DNA from: Massilia alkalitolerans DSM 17462 | GTDB lineage: Bacteria; Pseudomonadota; Gammaproteobacteria; Burkholderiales; Burkholderiaceae_D | Direction: 5' to 3' | Length of the DNA stretch: 64,000 nt | Assembly: GCF_000427785.1 (NCBI RefSeq) | Contig: NZ_ATYR01000006.1 | Coordinates: forward strand, 124,001-188,000 | Shown here: positions 22,682 through 32,029 of the stretch, piece by piece | Layout of the letters: every line of letters starts with the position of its first letter | How positions within the stretch are numbered: the first letter of the stretch is position 1 | The notes under the pieces: model-generated | Databases searched by the model: none | Seen by the model: the letters and a program-made list of their open reading frames with translations, nothing else | Told to the model about the DNA's origin: nothing | Translations under genes and position numbers: made by a program

Positions 22682-23023
22682 ATGCTTTTCCTGACTGTTC
22701 CCTATGCCGAGAAGGATGAAGCGAAGGCGCTCGGCGCCCGCTGGAATCCCACCAAACGCCGCTGGTATGTCCCCGACGGTGTCGCCGCCGCCCCCTTCGC
22801 CAAATGGGCCGGGCAGGGCGCCGACAGCCCACTTGGCGGCGCCGCCGCACCCACGGGCCGCGTCGACAGCTACCAGGGCAAGACCGTGACCGGCACCAAC
22901 TACGTCGCGCTCGCGCACGACTGCAATCCCTTCGAGGCCTGCCCGCAGTGCACGGCGGCCTTGCTCGGCACCGAGTGGCAGAAGGCGCGCCAGCACCTGG
23001 CCGGCCTGGTCGCCAAGCTGTAG
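22682..23023 (+). CDS. Small DUF5710-like domain protein
   Basis: A 113-residue protein whose N terminus (LFLTVPYAEKDEAKALGAR, then WNPTKRRWYVP) matches the DUF5710 motif found alone or attached to DNA-primase-like and plasmid/phage proteins. A CPQC pair near residue 91 could bind metal. The ATG at 22682 is preferred; an in-frame GTG at 22658 only 9 bases after the tRNA would add eight residues. It directly follows tRNA-Arg. Function unknown. Confidence 0.7.
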   Translation: MLFLTVPYAEKDEAKALGARWNPTKRRWYVPDGVAAAPFAKWAGQGADSPLGGAAAPTGRVDSYQGKTVTGTNYVALAHDCNPFEACPQCTAALLGTEWQKARQHLAGLVAKL

Positions 23024-23130
23024 TCTCCGCAGGCGGATACAGGCAAGCGAACGCCGTTCGCAGCGCTGCCGTGTTAACGTTCCGGCAGCAGCGCATGCCG
23101 TCCCGGGGTGCGCGCTTCCGGAGACCGACC

Positions 23131-24114
23131 ATGCCGTTCGCTCGACTGTTCCAGTACCCACTTTTTTGCGCCCGTCTGTCGATCCTGCTGGCCGCGCTGT
23201 GCGTCACGGTCCCGGCCCACGCCGATGCGACCGCCACGCCGGCCCCGGGCGAGTCCTTCCGGCTGCAGCTGGCGGCGGACGGCGCACCGGCGCCGGAAGC
23301 GGCGGATGCAAATACGGGCACCGTGCAGTTCATCGGCACGGCCACGGTCATCATCCGCTTCCAGGGCTTCACGATCCTTACCGATCCCAACTTCCTGCAC
23401 AAGGGCGACCACGTCCATCTCGGCTATGGGCTGACCTCGGAACGCAAGACCAACCCGGCCATCCGCTTCGAAGAACTGCCGCCGATCGACCTGGTCGTGC
23501 TGTCGCATTTCCATGGCGACCATTTTGACCAGCTGGTGCAGGAAAAGCTCAACCGCGCCACGCCCATCGTCACCACCAAGGAGGGCGGCGAGCGGCTCAA
23601 GCGCCTGGGATTCACGCGCATCTTCGGCCTGAGCAGCTGGGACCGGCTCGAGGTCGGCAAGGGCGCCTCGCGCCTGCGCGTGACGGCCACGCCCGGACGC
23701 CACGGCCCGGCGGGCGTCGCGGTGCTGCTGCCCAAGGTGATGGGTTCGGTGCTCGATTTCGGCGCCAATCCAGATGTGCCGGACTACCGCATGTACATCA
23801 GCGGCGACACCCTGGTCTACGACGACATCCGCGCCATCCCGCAGCGCTTCCCGAACATCGACCTGGCCTTGCTGCACCTGGGCGGCACCCGCATCCTCGG
23901 CGTCGTGAAAGTCACGATGGACGGCAAGGACGGCGTGCGCATGATGCAGGTCGTGCGTCCGAAGAAGACCGTGCCGATCCACTACAACGACTACGACGTG
24001 TTCAAGTCGCCGCTCGAGGACTTCGCGCGCGAAGTCAAGGCAGCCGGCCTGGAGAAGGACGTCATCTACCTCGCCCACGGCGAAACCTACACCTTCAGCC
24101 GGGTACAGCGCTAG
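23131..24114 (+). CDS. Secreted metallo-beta-lactamase-fold hydrolase
   Basis: A 327-residue exported protein of the metallo-beta-lactamase superfamily (UlaG/NAPE-PLD-like branch). A signal peptide (LSILLAALCVTVPAHA) is followed by the fold's start GTATVIIRFQGFTILTDPNF and the metal motif LSHFHGDHFD (HxHxDH). Later ligands are plausible in ATPGRHGPAG, MYISGDTLVYDD and VPIHYNDYDVF. GGAG eight bases before the ATG at 23131 supports this start; a longer in-frame extension through the preceding gene is a shadow. Substrate unknown. Confidence 0.88.
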   Translation: MPFARLFQYPLFCARLSILLAALCVTVPAHADATATPAPGESFRLQLAADGAPAPEAADANTGTVQFIGTATVIIRFQGFTILTDPNFLHKGDHVHLGYGLTSERKTNPAIRFEELPPIDLVVLSHFHGDHFDQLVQEKLNRATPIVTTKEGGERLKRLGFTRIFGLSSWDRLEVGKGASRLRVTATPGRHGPAGVAVLLPKVMGSVLDFGANPDVPDYRMYISGDTLVYDDIRAIPQRFPNIDLALLHLGGTRILGVVKVTMDGKDGVRMMQVVRPKKTVPIHYNDYDVFKSPLEDFAREVKAAGLEKDVIYLAHGETYTFSRVQR

Positions 24115-24220
24115 CAGGGCGGGCCGCGCGGGCCCGACCTGCTTCAATCGTGCGCGCTCGCCTTGCTGCTGAGTAAACGCTATGATGCCAGCCTGACAAT
24201 AATCGCTTTCCGGCCACGGC

Positions 24221-25987
24221 ATGCATCGAGCGCAAGACTCCAGTCCGAACGACCCCCTTGCGCTGCGCGACCGGCGGCTGGTCGCCGGCATTGCGGTCTC
24301 GGCGTTGCTGCATGGCCTGCTGTTGTCGCTGCAGTTCGGCGTCCCTGGCTTCGATGCCGGTCCGGGCGGGCCGATCCAGGTCACGCTGGCGCCTCCGCCG
24401 CCCCCGCCCGCAGGTCTACCGGAAACGCCCCCTGCGCCGCTGCCGGACTCCGGCGCGGCGCCGCCGCTGCCGCCGCCTGCGGCTCCCGCTGTCGTCGCGC
24501 CGCCTGCCAGCGGACTGCGGCTGGTCGACCCGCGTCCCCGGCCGGCCCCGCCCGTGCAGCCGGCACAGGCGGCCAAGCCGAAGCCCAGGCCGAAACCGGC
24601 GCGCCGGCCGGCCAGGCTGCGCACGCCGCCGGCACCGCCCCTGATTGCCTCGACGCAGGATGACGCCAGTTTCGCGGTGGCGCCGCCGCCACTGCTGGAC
24701 ATCGAACCGGACCTGCAAGCGGGTGTGCCCGATGGCGAGCCGGAGGCAAAGCCGGAGCCGGACGAGACGGCGATCGCGGCGCGTGTGGAGCAGGACGCCA
24801 GGCAGGAAGCCGAGCGCCGGCGCGAAGCAGCAGAGGCCGACGCGGCCCGTATCGCCGCCGCCGAGGAGCAGCGGCGCCTCGATGCCGAAGCCGAACGCTC
24901 CCTGCGCGAAGAGCAGGAACGGCTTGCGGCACAGGCGGCGGAACAGGAGCGGCTCGCCGCCCAGCGTGAACGCGCGCTGCTGGCCGAGCGCGAGGCCGCG
25001 CAGGTGCAGGAACAACGCCGGGCCGAGCAGCAACAGGCAGACCAGCAGCTGGCCGAGCGCCGCCAGGCCGAGCAGCGCGCCCTCGAACAGCGGCAAGCCG
25101 AGCAACTGGCAGCCGAGCAGCGGCAAGCCGAGCAGCTCGCGGCCGAGCGGGCGCGGATCGCCCGCCAGCAAGTGGAGGAGCGCGAGCGTGCTGAAGCCGA
25201 ACAGCAGCGCCAGGCACAGCTGCGCGAGCGCGACGAGGCATTGGCCCGGCAGGCCGAGCAGCAGCGCGCGGCCGAGCGGCTTGCCGCCGAGCGCCTCGCG
25301 GCGGAACAGCTGGCGCGCCGCCAGGCCGAGGCAGCCGAGCGCCAGCGCGCCGAGGAACTGGCGCAGCGCCAGGCCGCCGAAGATGCAGCGCGGCGGCTCG
25401 CCGAGGAGGCGGGACGCCGGATCGCGGCCGAGCGCCAGCAGGGATTGCCGGGGCAGGGCAGCGGCAGCCCCGGCCCGGGCGGCCCGGGAAGCGGGCGAAG
25501 GGATGGGGCTATGCCGGCGGGCAGCGTGCCCGGCAGCGCCATGGCCAGCCGCGCGCGCGAACTGCTGCGCGGCCTGAACATCCCGAACGTGGCGCCGCCG
25601 CCGGCACGGCCGGAGGACGCGCCCGGCGCGCGCCGGGTGCTGGCCGACGGCGCCGAACGCGACGTGCCGCTGCGCCTGTATGTCGACAGCGTACGCCAGA
25701 AGCTGGAACGTACCGCGGTCCTCGGCGGCGCCCGGTTCTCGCAGCGCGAGGTCCGGATCGACCCCCTGGTCAGCCTGACGCTGCGCAGCGACGGCAGCGT
25801 CGACGACGTGACCATCGTGCGCTCGAGCGGCCGCGCCGACATGGACGATGCGGTACGCCGCTTCGTCCAGCTCAATGCGCGTTACGCCGCCTTCCCGCCG
25901 AACGTCGCGGCGCGCTTCGATATCATCGAAATCCGCCGTGTGTGGCGCTTTGCCGACGGTCTGAAGTTACTGGAGGAAATTCGCTGA
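24221..25987 (+). CDS. TonB/TolA-like energy-transducing protein with a long coiled coil
   Basis: A 588-residue protein with one N-terminal membrane helix (about 23-42, LVAGIAVSALLHGLLLSL), a Pro/Ala-rich stretch (50-145), a charged Glu/Gln/Arg/Ala coiled coil (about 190-410) with internal near-repeats such as EQRQAEQLAAEQRQAEQLAA, a Gly/Pro hinge, and a C-terminal TonB-like domain (about 485-588; SLTLRSDGSVDDVTIVRSSG). The layout resembles TolA in the middle and TonB at the ends. It may energise outer-membrane receptors or act in envelope integrity; no exbBD or tolQR is adjacent. The 106-base gap before it holds nothing clear. Confidence 0.82.
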   Translation: MHRAQDSSPNDPLALRDRRLVAGIAVSALLHGLLLSLQFGVPGFDAGPGGPIQVTLAPPPPPPAGLPETPPAPLPDSGAAPPLPPPAAPAVVAPPASGLRLVDPRPRPAPPVQPAQAAKPKPRPKPARRPARLRTPPAPPLIASTQDDASFAVAPPPLLDIEPDLQAGVPDGEPEAKPEPDETAIAARVEQDARQEAERRREAAEADAARIAAAEEQRRLDAEAERSLREEQERLAAQAAEQERLAAQRERALLAEREAAQVQEQRRAEQQQADQQLAERRQAEQRALEQRQAEQLAAEQRQAEQLAAERARIARQQVEERERAEAEQQRQAQLRERDEALARQAEQQRAAERLAAERLAAEQLARRQAEAAERQRAEELAQRQAAEDAARRLAEEAGRRIAAERQQGLPGQGSGSPGPGGPGSGRRDGAMPAGSVPGSAMASRARELLRGLNIPNVAPPPARPEDAPGARRVLADGAERDVPLRLYVDSVRQKLERTAVLGGARFSQREVRIDPLVSLTLRSDGSVDDVTIVRSSGRADMDDAVRRFVQLNARYAAFPPNVAARFDIIEIRRVWRFADGLKLLEEIR

Positions 25988-26094
25988 GCCTTTGCGCAGC
26001 CGCTGTTTGATCAGCTACAAAGCCAAGCCTGATGGACACCGTACGCTGGACTGGACCGTTCAAGTATGACGTCTATTTTTGATAGGCAACAATC

Positions 26095-27222
26095 ATGGCT
26101 GCGATTTGTTCAGTTGCAATATCGGGTTACCGGCGACTTGTGCTGGTACTGAGCTTTTTCATTCTGCTGCCGGGTTGCACCACCGGCATCCAGTTCGCCG
26201 GTAGCGGCCAGGACGGCAGCAGCGATGCGCCGCCCACCGAGATCATCACCGAGCAGCTCATCGAGAGCGAGCGGCGCGCGCTGGCCGAGCTGTCCCGGCA
26301 AGACCTCTCGCCGCTCATCGTGGCCAACCCTGCGCCGTACACCATCGGCCAGGGCGACGTGCTGTCGATCGTCGTGTGGGACCACCCGGAGCTCGCCGGC
26401 AGCGGCATGACCGCTGCCACCGCCGCCCTCGACAGCGGCACGGCGTCGCCCAGCGCGGTCCAGCCCGGGTTTGCGGTCGATCACATGGGACGCATCCAGT
26501 TTCCGCTGATCGGCCTGCTGCACGTCGAGGGCCAGACCGAGGAGCAGGCCAGGGCGCTGCTGACCAAGAAGCTGGCGCGCTACATCGCCCAGCCCAGCCT
26601 CACCCTGCGTGTGCAGTCCTACCGCAGCAAGCGGGTCTACATCGACGGCGAAGTCAAGGCCCCCGGCCTGCAGGCCATCAACGACATTCCCATGACCCTG
26701 GTCGAGGCGCTGAACCGCGCCGGCGGCATGCTCCCAAGCGCCGACCAGAGCCGCATCATGATCGAACGCGGGCCCAGCCGCTACATGGTCAACCTGCGCG
26801 ACCTGGTGCAGAAGGGCGTCAACCCCGGCACCGTGCTGCTCCGGCATGGCGACGTGGTGCGTGTCCATTCGCGCGACGAAAGCAAGGTCTTCGTCTCCGG
26901 CGAGGTCGTCCAGCCGCGCGCGCTCACCATGCACAACGGCCGCCTGACCCTGAACGAGGCGCTCGGCGAGAGCGGCGGCGTCAGTCCCCTGAGCGGCGAT
27001 GCGCGCCAGATCTACGTGGTGCGCAAGACGCCCGAGCGAACCCGCGTGTTCCAGCTCGATGCGCGCGTGAGCGGCGCGCTGGCGATGGCCGAATCCTTCG
27101 AGCTGCGGCCGAAGGACGTCGTCTACGTCGCCGCATCGCCGCTGGCGAACTGGAACCGTCACCTGAGCCTGTTGTTCCCGGGCGCACTGACCAACGCGGT
27201 CGGCGTGACGACCCGTCCCTGA
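26095..27222 (+). CDS. Polysaccharide export outer-membrane lipoprotein (Wza/EpsA-like)
   Basis: Forms the outer-membrane pore for exopolysaccharide. The 375-residue protein has a lipoprotein signal with lipobox LLPGC (Cys28), the polysaccharide-export domain starting YTIGQGDVLSIVVWDHPELAG, then two SLBB-type segments (VYIDGEVKAPGLQAI and VFVSGEVVQPRALTM). A chain-length/kinase gene follows after 28 bases. It is shorter at the C terminus than E. coli Wza and ends soon after a region that could form the membrane helix (about 350-370). Confidence 0.92.
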   Translation: MAAICSVAISGYRRLVLVLSFFILLPGCTTGIQFAGSGQDGSSDAPPTEIITEQLIESERRALAELSRQDLSPLIVANPAPYTIGQGDVLSIVVWDHPELAGSGMTAATAALDSGTASPSAVQPGFAVDHMGRIQFPLIGLLHVEGQTEEQARALLTKKLARYIAQPSLTLRVQSYRSKRVYIDGEVKAPGLQAINDIPMTLVEALNRAGGMLPSADQSRIMIERGPSRYMVNLRDLVQKGVNPGTVLLRHGDVVRVHSRDESKVFVSGEVVQPRALTMHNGRLTLNEALGESGGVSPLSGDARQIYVVRKTPERTRVFQLDARVSGALAMAESFELRPKDVVYVAASPLANWNRHLSLLFPGALTNAVGVTTRP

Positions 27223-27250
27223 ACATCCGATCCCGAGCAAGGCCGCTACC

Positions 27251-29527
27251 ATGAGCAATCCAGCCGACGCCCACCCGCTGACCCACATCTCGCACAGCCC
27301 GCCCGTGCTGTCGGTGCCCTTCGACCCGCGGCCGCCCGAGCCCCTGCCGGAAGAGTCTACCGTCGACCTGAAGGGCTATTTCAACACGCTGTACGACAGC
27401 CGCTGGCTGATCGGCAGCATCACCGCCTTCATCACCGTGGTGGCGGTCCTGTACGCGCTCGTCGCCAAGCCGGTGTTCGAGGCCAACCTCATGATCCACG
27501 TCGAAGAGGAAAGCCCGAACGCGTCCAAGAACATCCTGAGCGAGGCCTCGTCCCTGTTCGAGACCAAGAAGGCGGCCATCGCCGAGATGGAGCTGCTGCG
27601 TTCGCGCATGGTGGTGTCGCGGGCGGTCGACAACCTCCAGCTCTACATCGAAGTCCAGCCGAAATACTTCCCGGTGGCCGGCTTCTGGTTCGCCAACCAG
27701 AACGCCGGCAACCTGTCCACCCCCGGCCTGTTCGGCTACGGGGGCTACGTCTGGGGCGGCGAGAAGGCGGACGTCTCGGTGTTCGAGGTGCCCGATTCCT
27801 GGCTCAACCGCGAATTCGTGCTGACGGCGCGCGCCGGCAACCGCTACCGCTTTTCCGGCGGCGGGCAGCGGCTGGCCTTCGACGGGACGGTGGGACAGCG
27901 CTACCGGGTGCCGCTGCCGGACGGCATGCTCGAGATCAAGGTGGACAGCCTGTACGCGAACCCGGGTGCGCGCTTCCGCATCAAGCGCAAGTCGCGCCTG
28001 AGTACGATCCAGGCCATCCAGCGTTCGATGGTGATCACCGAGCAGGGCAAGCAGTCGGGCGTGATCGAAGTCAAGCTGCAGGGCGAGAACTCGGCAAGCA
28101 TCAACAACCTGCTGAGCGAGATCGGGCGCGAGTACATGCGCCAGAACCTGGCGCGCAAGACCGAGGAAGCCGAGAAGTCGCTGGCCTTCCTCAACCAGCA
28201 GCTGCCCATCCTGAAGCGCCAGCTGGAACAGTCCGAAGACCGCTACAACCAGTTCCGCAATGCGCACGGCACCGTCGACCTGCGCGAGGAAGCCCGCATG
28301 AGTCTGGCGCAAGCGGCGGCGGCGCGCACCCGGCGCATGGAACTCAATCACAAGAAAACCGAGCTGCTGGCGCGCTTCACCGAAGACCATCCGGTGGTGA
28401 TGGCGATCAACCGCCAGCGCAAGGAAGTCGACGCGGAGATCGATGCCATCGCCAGCCGCATCCGGACGCTGCCGGTGATGGAACAGGACGAAGCGCGCCT
28501 GACGCGCGACATCAAGGTCAACACCGACCTGTACACGGCGCTGTCGAACACGGCGCAGCAGCTGCGCCTGATTTCCGTCGGCCGGGTCAGCAACGTGCGC
28601 CTGGTCGATGCGCCGATCGCACCGGAAAAACCGATCAAGCCGAACCGCCCCCTGATCGTCGCGATGGCGGTCGTGACCGGGCTGTTCCTCGGCACCCTGA
28701 TCGCCTTCACCCGCAAGGCCATGCGCGGCGGGATCGACGATCCGCAGAAGATCGAACGGATGCTGCGCGCACGGGTCGTGTACGCCTCGATCCCGCACAG
28801 CGTCAACCAGGAAAAGCTGATGCGCAAATCCAAGCCGGACGGCGTGCTGCCGCTACTGGCCCAGATCCTGCCGGAAGACCCGGCGGTCGAGAGCCTGCGC
28901 AGCTTCCGCGCGGCGCTGCAGTTCTCGATGCCGCACTTCAAGAACAACGTGGTCATGATGGCGGGCCCGACGCGCGACCTCGGCAAGTCCTTCATTGCCG
29001 CGAACTTCGCGGCGGTGATGGCGGCCAGCGGCAAGCGCGTGCTGCTGGTCGATGCCGACATGCGTAACGGGCACCTGCACCGCTACTTCGGCATCGACCG
29101 CCGCAAGGGGCTGTCGCGGGCCATCGCCGGCGGCGCTACCGTGGACGAGGTCATCCACCACAACGTGCTGGAGCGGCTCGATTTCATCCCGACCGGCGAA
29201 TTGCCGACCAACCGGGCCGAATTCCTCCTGCACCTGAACTTCGGCACCCTGCTCGAGACGGTCAGCCCGCAATACGACCTGGTGCTGATCGACGCGCCGC
29301 CCTTGCTGGCGGTGGCCGACGCCCTGATCATCGGCGCGCACGCGGGAGCCGTGTTCCTAGTGACCCGCTCCGCCGTGACCACCGAAGGCCAGATCAACGA
29401 GTCGATCAAGCGCCTGAACCACGCGGGGATCTCGCCGCGGGGCGTGCTGTTCAACGACATGGCGCTGCGGCTGGGCGACTACAGCTCCCAGTACGGCAAC
29501 GGACCGCAGCTCGCCTACGTCGCCTGA
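27251..29527 (+). CDS. Wzc-like polysaccharide chain-length regulator / tyrosine autokinase
   Basis: Inner-membrane polysaccharide co-polymerase fused to a cytoplasmic BY-kinase. In 758 residues: a Wzz domain with first membrane helix near 55-75 (LIGSITAFITVVAVLYALVA), a coiled-coil/GNVR region (about 280-440), a second membrane helix near 472-492, and a kinase domain from about 570 with Walker A' (GPTRDLGKS), Walker B' (VLLVDADMRNG) and VLIDAPPLL. The C-terminal tyrosine cluster is short (DYSSQYG and a final Tyr), fewer tyrosines than in Wzc. It pairs with the export lipoprotein just upstream. Confidence 0.92.
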   Translation: MSNPADAHPLTHISHSPPVLSVPFDPRPPEPLPEESTVDLKGYFNTLYDSRWLIGSITAFITVVAVLYALVAKPVFEANLMIHVEEESPNASKNILSEASSLFETKKAAIAEMELLRSRMVVSRAVDNLQLYIEVQPKYFPVAGFWFANQNAGNLSTPGLFGYGGYVWGGEKADVSVFEVPDSWLNREFVLTARAGNRYRFSGGGQRLAFDGTVGQRYRVPLPDGMLEIKVDSLYANPGARFRIKRKSRLSTIQAIQRSMVITEQGKQSGVIEVKLQGENSASINNLLSEIGREYMRQNLARKTEEAEKSLAFLNQQLPILKRQLEQSEDRYNQFRNAHGTVDLREEARMSLAQAAAARTRRMELNHKKTELLARFTEDHPVVMAINRQRKEVDAEIDAIASRIRTLPVMEQDEARLTRDIKVNTDLYTALSNTAQQLRLISVGRVSNVRLVDAPIAPEKPIKPNRPLIVAMAVVTGLFLGTLIAFTRKAMRGGIDDPQKIERMLRARVVYASIPHSVNQEKLMRKSKPDGVLPLLAQILPEDPAVESLRSFRAALQFSMPHFKNNVVMMAGPTRDLGKSFIAANFAAVMAASGKRVLLVDADMRNGHLHRYFGIDRRKGLSRAIAGGATVDEVIHHNVLERLDFIPTGELPTNRAEFLLHLNFGTLLETVSPQYDLVLIDAPPLLAVADALIIGAHAGAVFLVTRSAVTTEGQINESIKRLNHAGISPRGVLFNDMALRLGDYSSQYGNGPQLAYVA

Positions 29528-30204
29528 GCGGCGGCAGCTGCCTGGCAATCAGGATCGATGGGCGCAAGGCGCCCATCGTCATGCTCTCTTCGTCAAGTCG
29601 GCGCCTGCGTGCCTTCACGGCCGCCGTTTCCGGCATGCTGCCCGCGCCATCTGATGTCTGAGACCTGACGCGCCCAAGCAAGCGCGCATCATCAGCATGC
29701 ACCCGCCCGGCATGCCGTCCTGAACACCCCAGGTACGTCAAGACGAAACAGGCTGCAGGCTAGCGTCTGGCGCGCCCAATCGCCTTGAAGCAGCGTCCAC
29801 CAGGCGCGCAAGCGCGATACGACAGCGGCTAGCTGCGTGCTGCGCGGCTGGCAAGCCAGCTCGGCCACTTGGCCTGTTATCGGGAATATTATTGGGAATA
29901 CTACCGGCAGAGGGGCCGCGTGGAAAAGGACGGCTGGGATCGCTTGTCCCGGCGTATCACCGGCCTTGCGGCGCGCTGCCGCGCGAAGATCTGCCGCTGG
30001 GCTGGCGAGCCAGCCGGGGTATCGACTCGCCTGCATTCCAAGCAGGGCAGGCCACGCGTGTGGTCTTGATGACGGGAGCTTGCTGAGGTGACCTGCAGCG
30101 TTCAGGCGAACTTGGCGAGCTTGCGGCGGCCAGAGCTGCGCATGTCGTGGTACGCCGCCGCACTGCAGGCCGCAGGCGGCGCCGTACCCTTTACTCCGAG
30201 CCGG
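29528..30204. other. 677-bp gene-free stretch between converging exopolysaccharide halves
   Basis: No credible coding frame on either strand: the longest open frames are low-complexity or unrecognisable and lack ribosome binding sites. It begins with a terminator-like hairpin (29556-29578, CGATGGGCGC pairing with GCGCCCATCG, without a T-run). Two small palindromes (GGCTGGC-aa-GCCAGC at 29846-29860 and GGCTGGCGAGCCAGCC at 30000-30015) are about 150 bases apart. It may be the remains of deleted biosynthesis genes. Confidence 0.6.
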
Positions 30205-31395
30205 TCAGTCCGGCGACAAGGCGACCCGCACCGGTTTCGCGCGCGGGCTCAAGAGCAGGTTCTTCAGGGCATTCCGGATGCGGATGGTATGCCGCTCGAA
30301 CAGCAGGTAGAACATGTACGCGGCCAGCACCAGGGCGCAGAGGAGGACGACATACCACAGGAAGTCGGTGGCGGCGTTCGGGTCGAGTTGGCCACGGCCG
30401 AAGAACTGTTGTCCGAGGTGGCGCATCAGGTAGATGACCGGAACGTGGACGACGTAGAGCGAGAACGAAAACTCCGAGAAGAAAACGGCAACCCGGTTGG
30501 TCCGAACATAGGCGGGCGCTGTCGTGTCGACCGCTTGCTGGAACGAGGCCAGCAGGAGCAGGAAGGGAATGCTGCAGATGATGTCCTGCACAAAGGAGGC
30601 CGGCACCAGATCGTCGTTGCTGCCCCGCAGCCGGTAATAGACGAACAGCGCCACCGTCACCACCAGCAGCAGCGCCTGGAAGGCCTTGCCGCAGTCGATA
30701 CGGATGCGCGAGAAGGCGGCGCCGAGGAGCCAGACCGTGAAGTACAGCGAGATCATGTCGCGCAGCGTCGCCAGCAGCAGGATCAGGGCGGCGGCGGCGG
30801 CGGCGCGGCGCAGTACGCCGCCGCCGGCGATCACGAGCAGCAGCAGGGGAAACTGGATGTAGTACCAGGTCTCGTGCGCAAGGCTCCACAGCGGATAATT
30901 GCCGCCGAACTCAGGCACCGTCACGGTCTGTAGGCCCAACAGGTTGCCGGCGAGCGCGGCCGCCGAGAATTCGTTGCCCGGGTTGAAGTCGATCGGGCCG
31001 GGCGCGGCAGCACCGATGACCAGGCCGACGCCCAGGCTCAGCAGCAGGGTCGGCAGCAGGACGGTCCAGAGCCGGGTGAAACGGTCGATCGCATAATGGG
31101 CGAGCGCCTGCGGTTTGCCCAAGCGGTTCATCAGGCTGCCGCCCACCAGCCAGCCGCTGATGAGGAAGAACACGACCACGGCCTGGTGGGCGAGACCGGT
31201 GATGAAGGCCAGGCCCATGTAGGCAAGCGACGGGTCTTCGAGCGTGCGCAAGCCGGGATAGAGTTCGGCGCGCAGGTGCGCTGCCGCGACCTGCAGGGCG
31301 GCCAGGCCGCGCAGGGCGGAAATGAGCAGCGACTGCATCGCGTTCTCGCCGAGGGGTGCCCGTGCTTGCCAATGCATCGAGGGGAAGGAAACCAT
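30205..31395 (-). CDS. Acyltransferase 3 family membrane protein
   Basis: Integral membrane O-acyltransferase (OafA/YrhL family), probably acetylating a sugar of the exopolysaccharide. About 396 residues with some ten membrane segments. Family marks are LRGLAALQVAAAHL near the N terminus (the usual R-x10-H pattern), VVFFLISGWLVGGSL and LWSLAHETWYYIQFPLLLL. The start taken is the ATG at 31395, preceded by GGAGAG; an ATG four codons earlier (31407) is equally in frame. It is the last gene of the minus-strand exopolysaccharide run. Confidence 0.87.
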   Translation of the reverse strand: MVSFPSMHWQARAPLGENAMQSLLISALRGLAALQVAAAHLRAELYPGLRTLEDPSLAYMGLAFITGLAHQAVVVFFLISGWLVGGSLMNRLGKPQALAHYAIDRFTRLWTVLLPTLLLSLGVGLVIGAAAPGPIDFNPGNEFSAAALAGNLLGLQTVTVPEFGGNYPLWSLAHETWYYIQFPLLLLVIAGGGVLRRAAAAAALILLLATLRDMISLYFTVWLLGAAFSRIRIDCGKAFQALLLVVTVALFVYYRLRGSNDDLVPASFVQDIICSIPFLLLLASFQQAVDTTAPAYVRTNRVAVFFSEFSFSLYVVHVPVIYLMRHLGQQFFGRGQLDPNAATDFLWYVVLLCALVLAAYMFYLLFERHTIRIRNALKNLLLSPRAKPVRVALSPD

Positions 31396-31420
31396 GTGTC
31401 TCTCCATTGGTAGAAAATTG

Positions 31421-32014
31421 CTAGCCGCATGTGTCCCAGGAATAAGGATGCGCCTTGCCGGACAGCGCCAGCGCGACCTTGATCATCCAGTAACCGACAT
31501 GCGCTGATTGCATCAGCGAGGCCGACGCGAAGAACAGCAGCACCGCGCACCAGGCTGCGACCGGGCCCGGTACGACGCCGTGCGGTTCGGCCTGGTACAC
31601 GGTGCCGAGGCTGGCGCAGGCCCCGAGCAGCCAGCCGGCGGCCGCCTCCGCGACCGCATGCTCGTCGTGCCGGACCAGCGCGACGGCCATCACGAGCCCC
31701 AGCGCCAGCCCGGCGCCGGCGGCCGCCAGGCCGGCGCGGCGTCCGGCCGGACGGCACAGCAGGTAGCCGAGCACCGGGTACACCGCGGTCACGCCCGCCG
31801 CATGGCCGCTGAACGCCTTGAAATCGAGCACCGCAATGTCGATGCCCCAGCCCATGTAGGCGATCTTGCTGCCGCCGACGAGCGCGATGGTCCCCCCGTA
31901 CAGGAGCGTCCAGGCGGCCGCGGCGCGCCAGGCGCGGGCGGCCAGCAGCCAGGCGCCGGCCGCCACGGCCAGCGGCAGCGTCAGTTCGATGTCGCCGAGG
32001 TGCAGCAGCTGCAT
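31421..32014 (-). CDS. PAP2-superfamily membrane phosphatase-like protein
   Basis: A 197-residue membrane protein with about six hydrophobic helices. The PAP2 core can be recognised: FKAFSGHAAGVTAVYP carries the central SGH motif, and VRHDEHAVAEAAAGWLLG matches the last motif (R-x3-H), although the first motif (KxxxxxxRP) is not convincing. Members dephosphorylate lipid pyrophosphates such as undecaprenyl pyrophosphate, which would fit lipid-carrier recycling here; that role is inferred. Confidence 0.75.
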   Translation of the reverse strand: MQLLHLGDIELTLPLAVAAGAWLLAARAWRAAAAWTLLYGGTIALVGGSKIAYMGWGIDIAVLDFKAFSGHAAGVTAVYPVLGYLLCRPAGRRAGLAAAGAGLALGLVMAVALVRHDEHAVAEAAAGWLLGACASLGTVYQAEPHGVVPGPVAAWCAVLLFFASASLMQSAHVGYWMIKVALALSGKAHPYSWDTCG

Positions 32015-32029
32015 CGCAAGCCCACCGCT

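Noticed and set aside
22682..23023. Prophage or integrative element inserted at tRNA-Arg
   Set aside because: No integrase, no repeat of the tRNA 3' end and no change in gene type nearby; the DUF5710-like gene alone is not enough.
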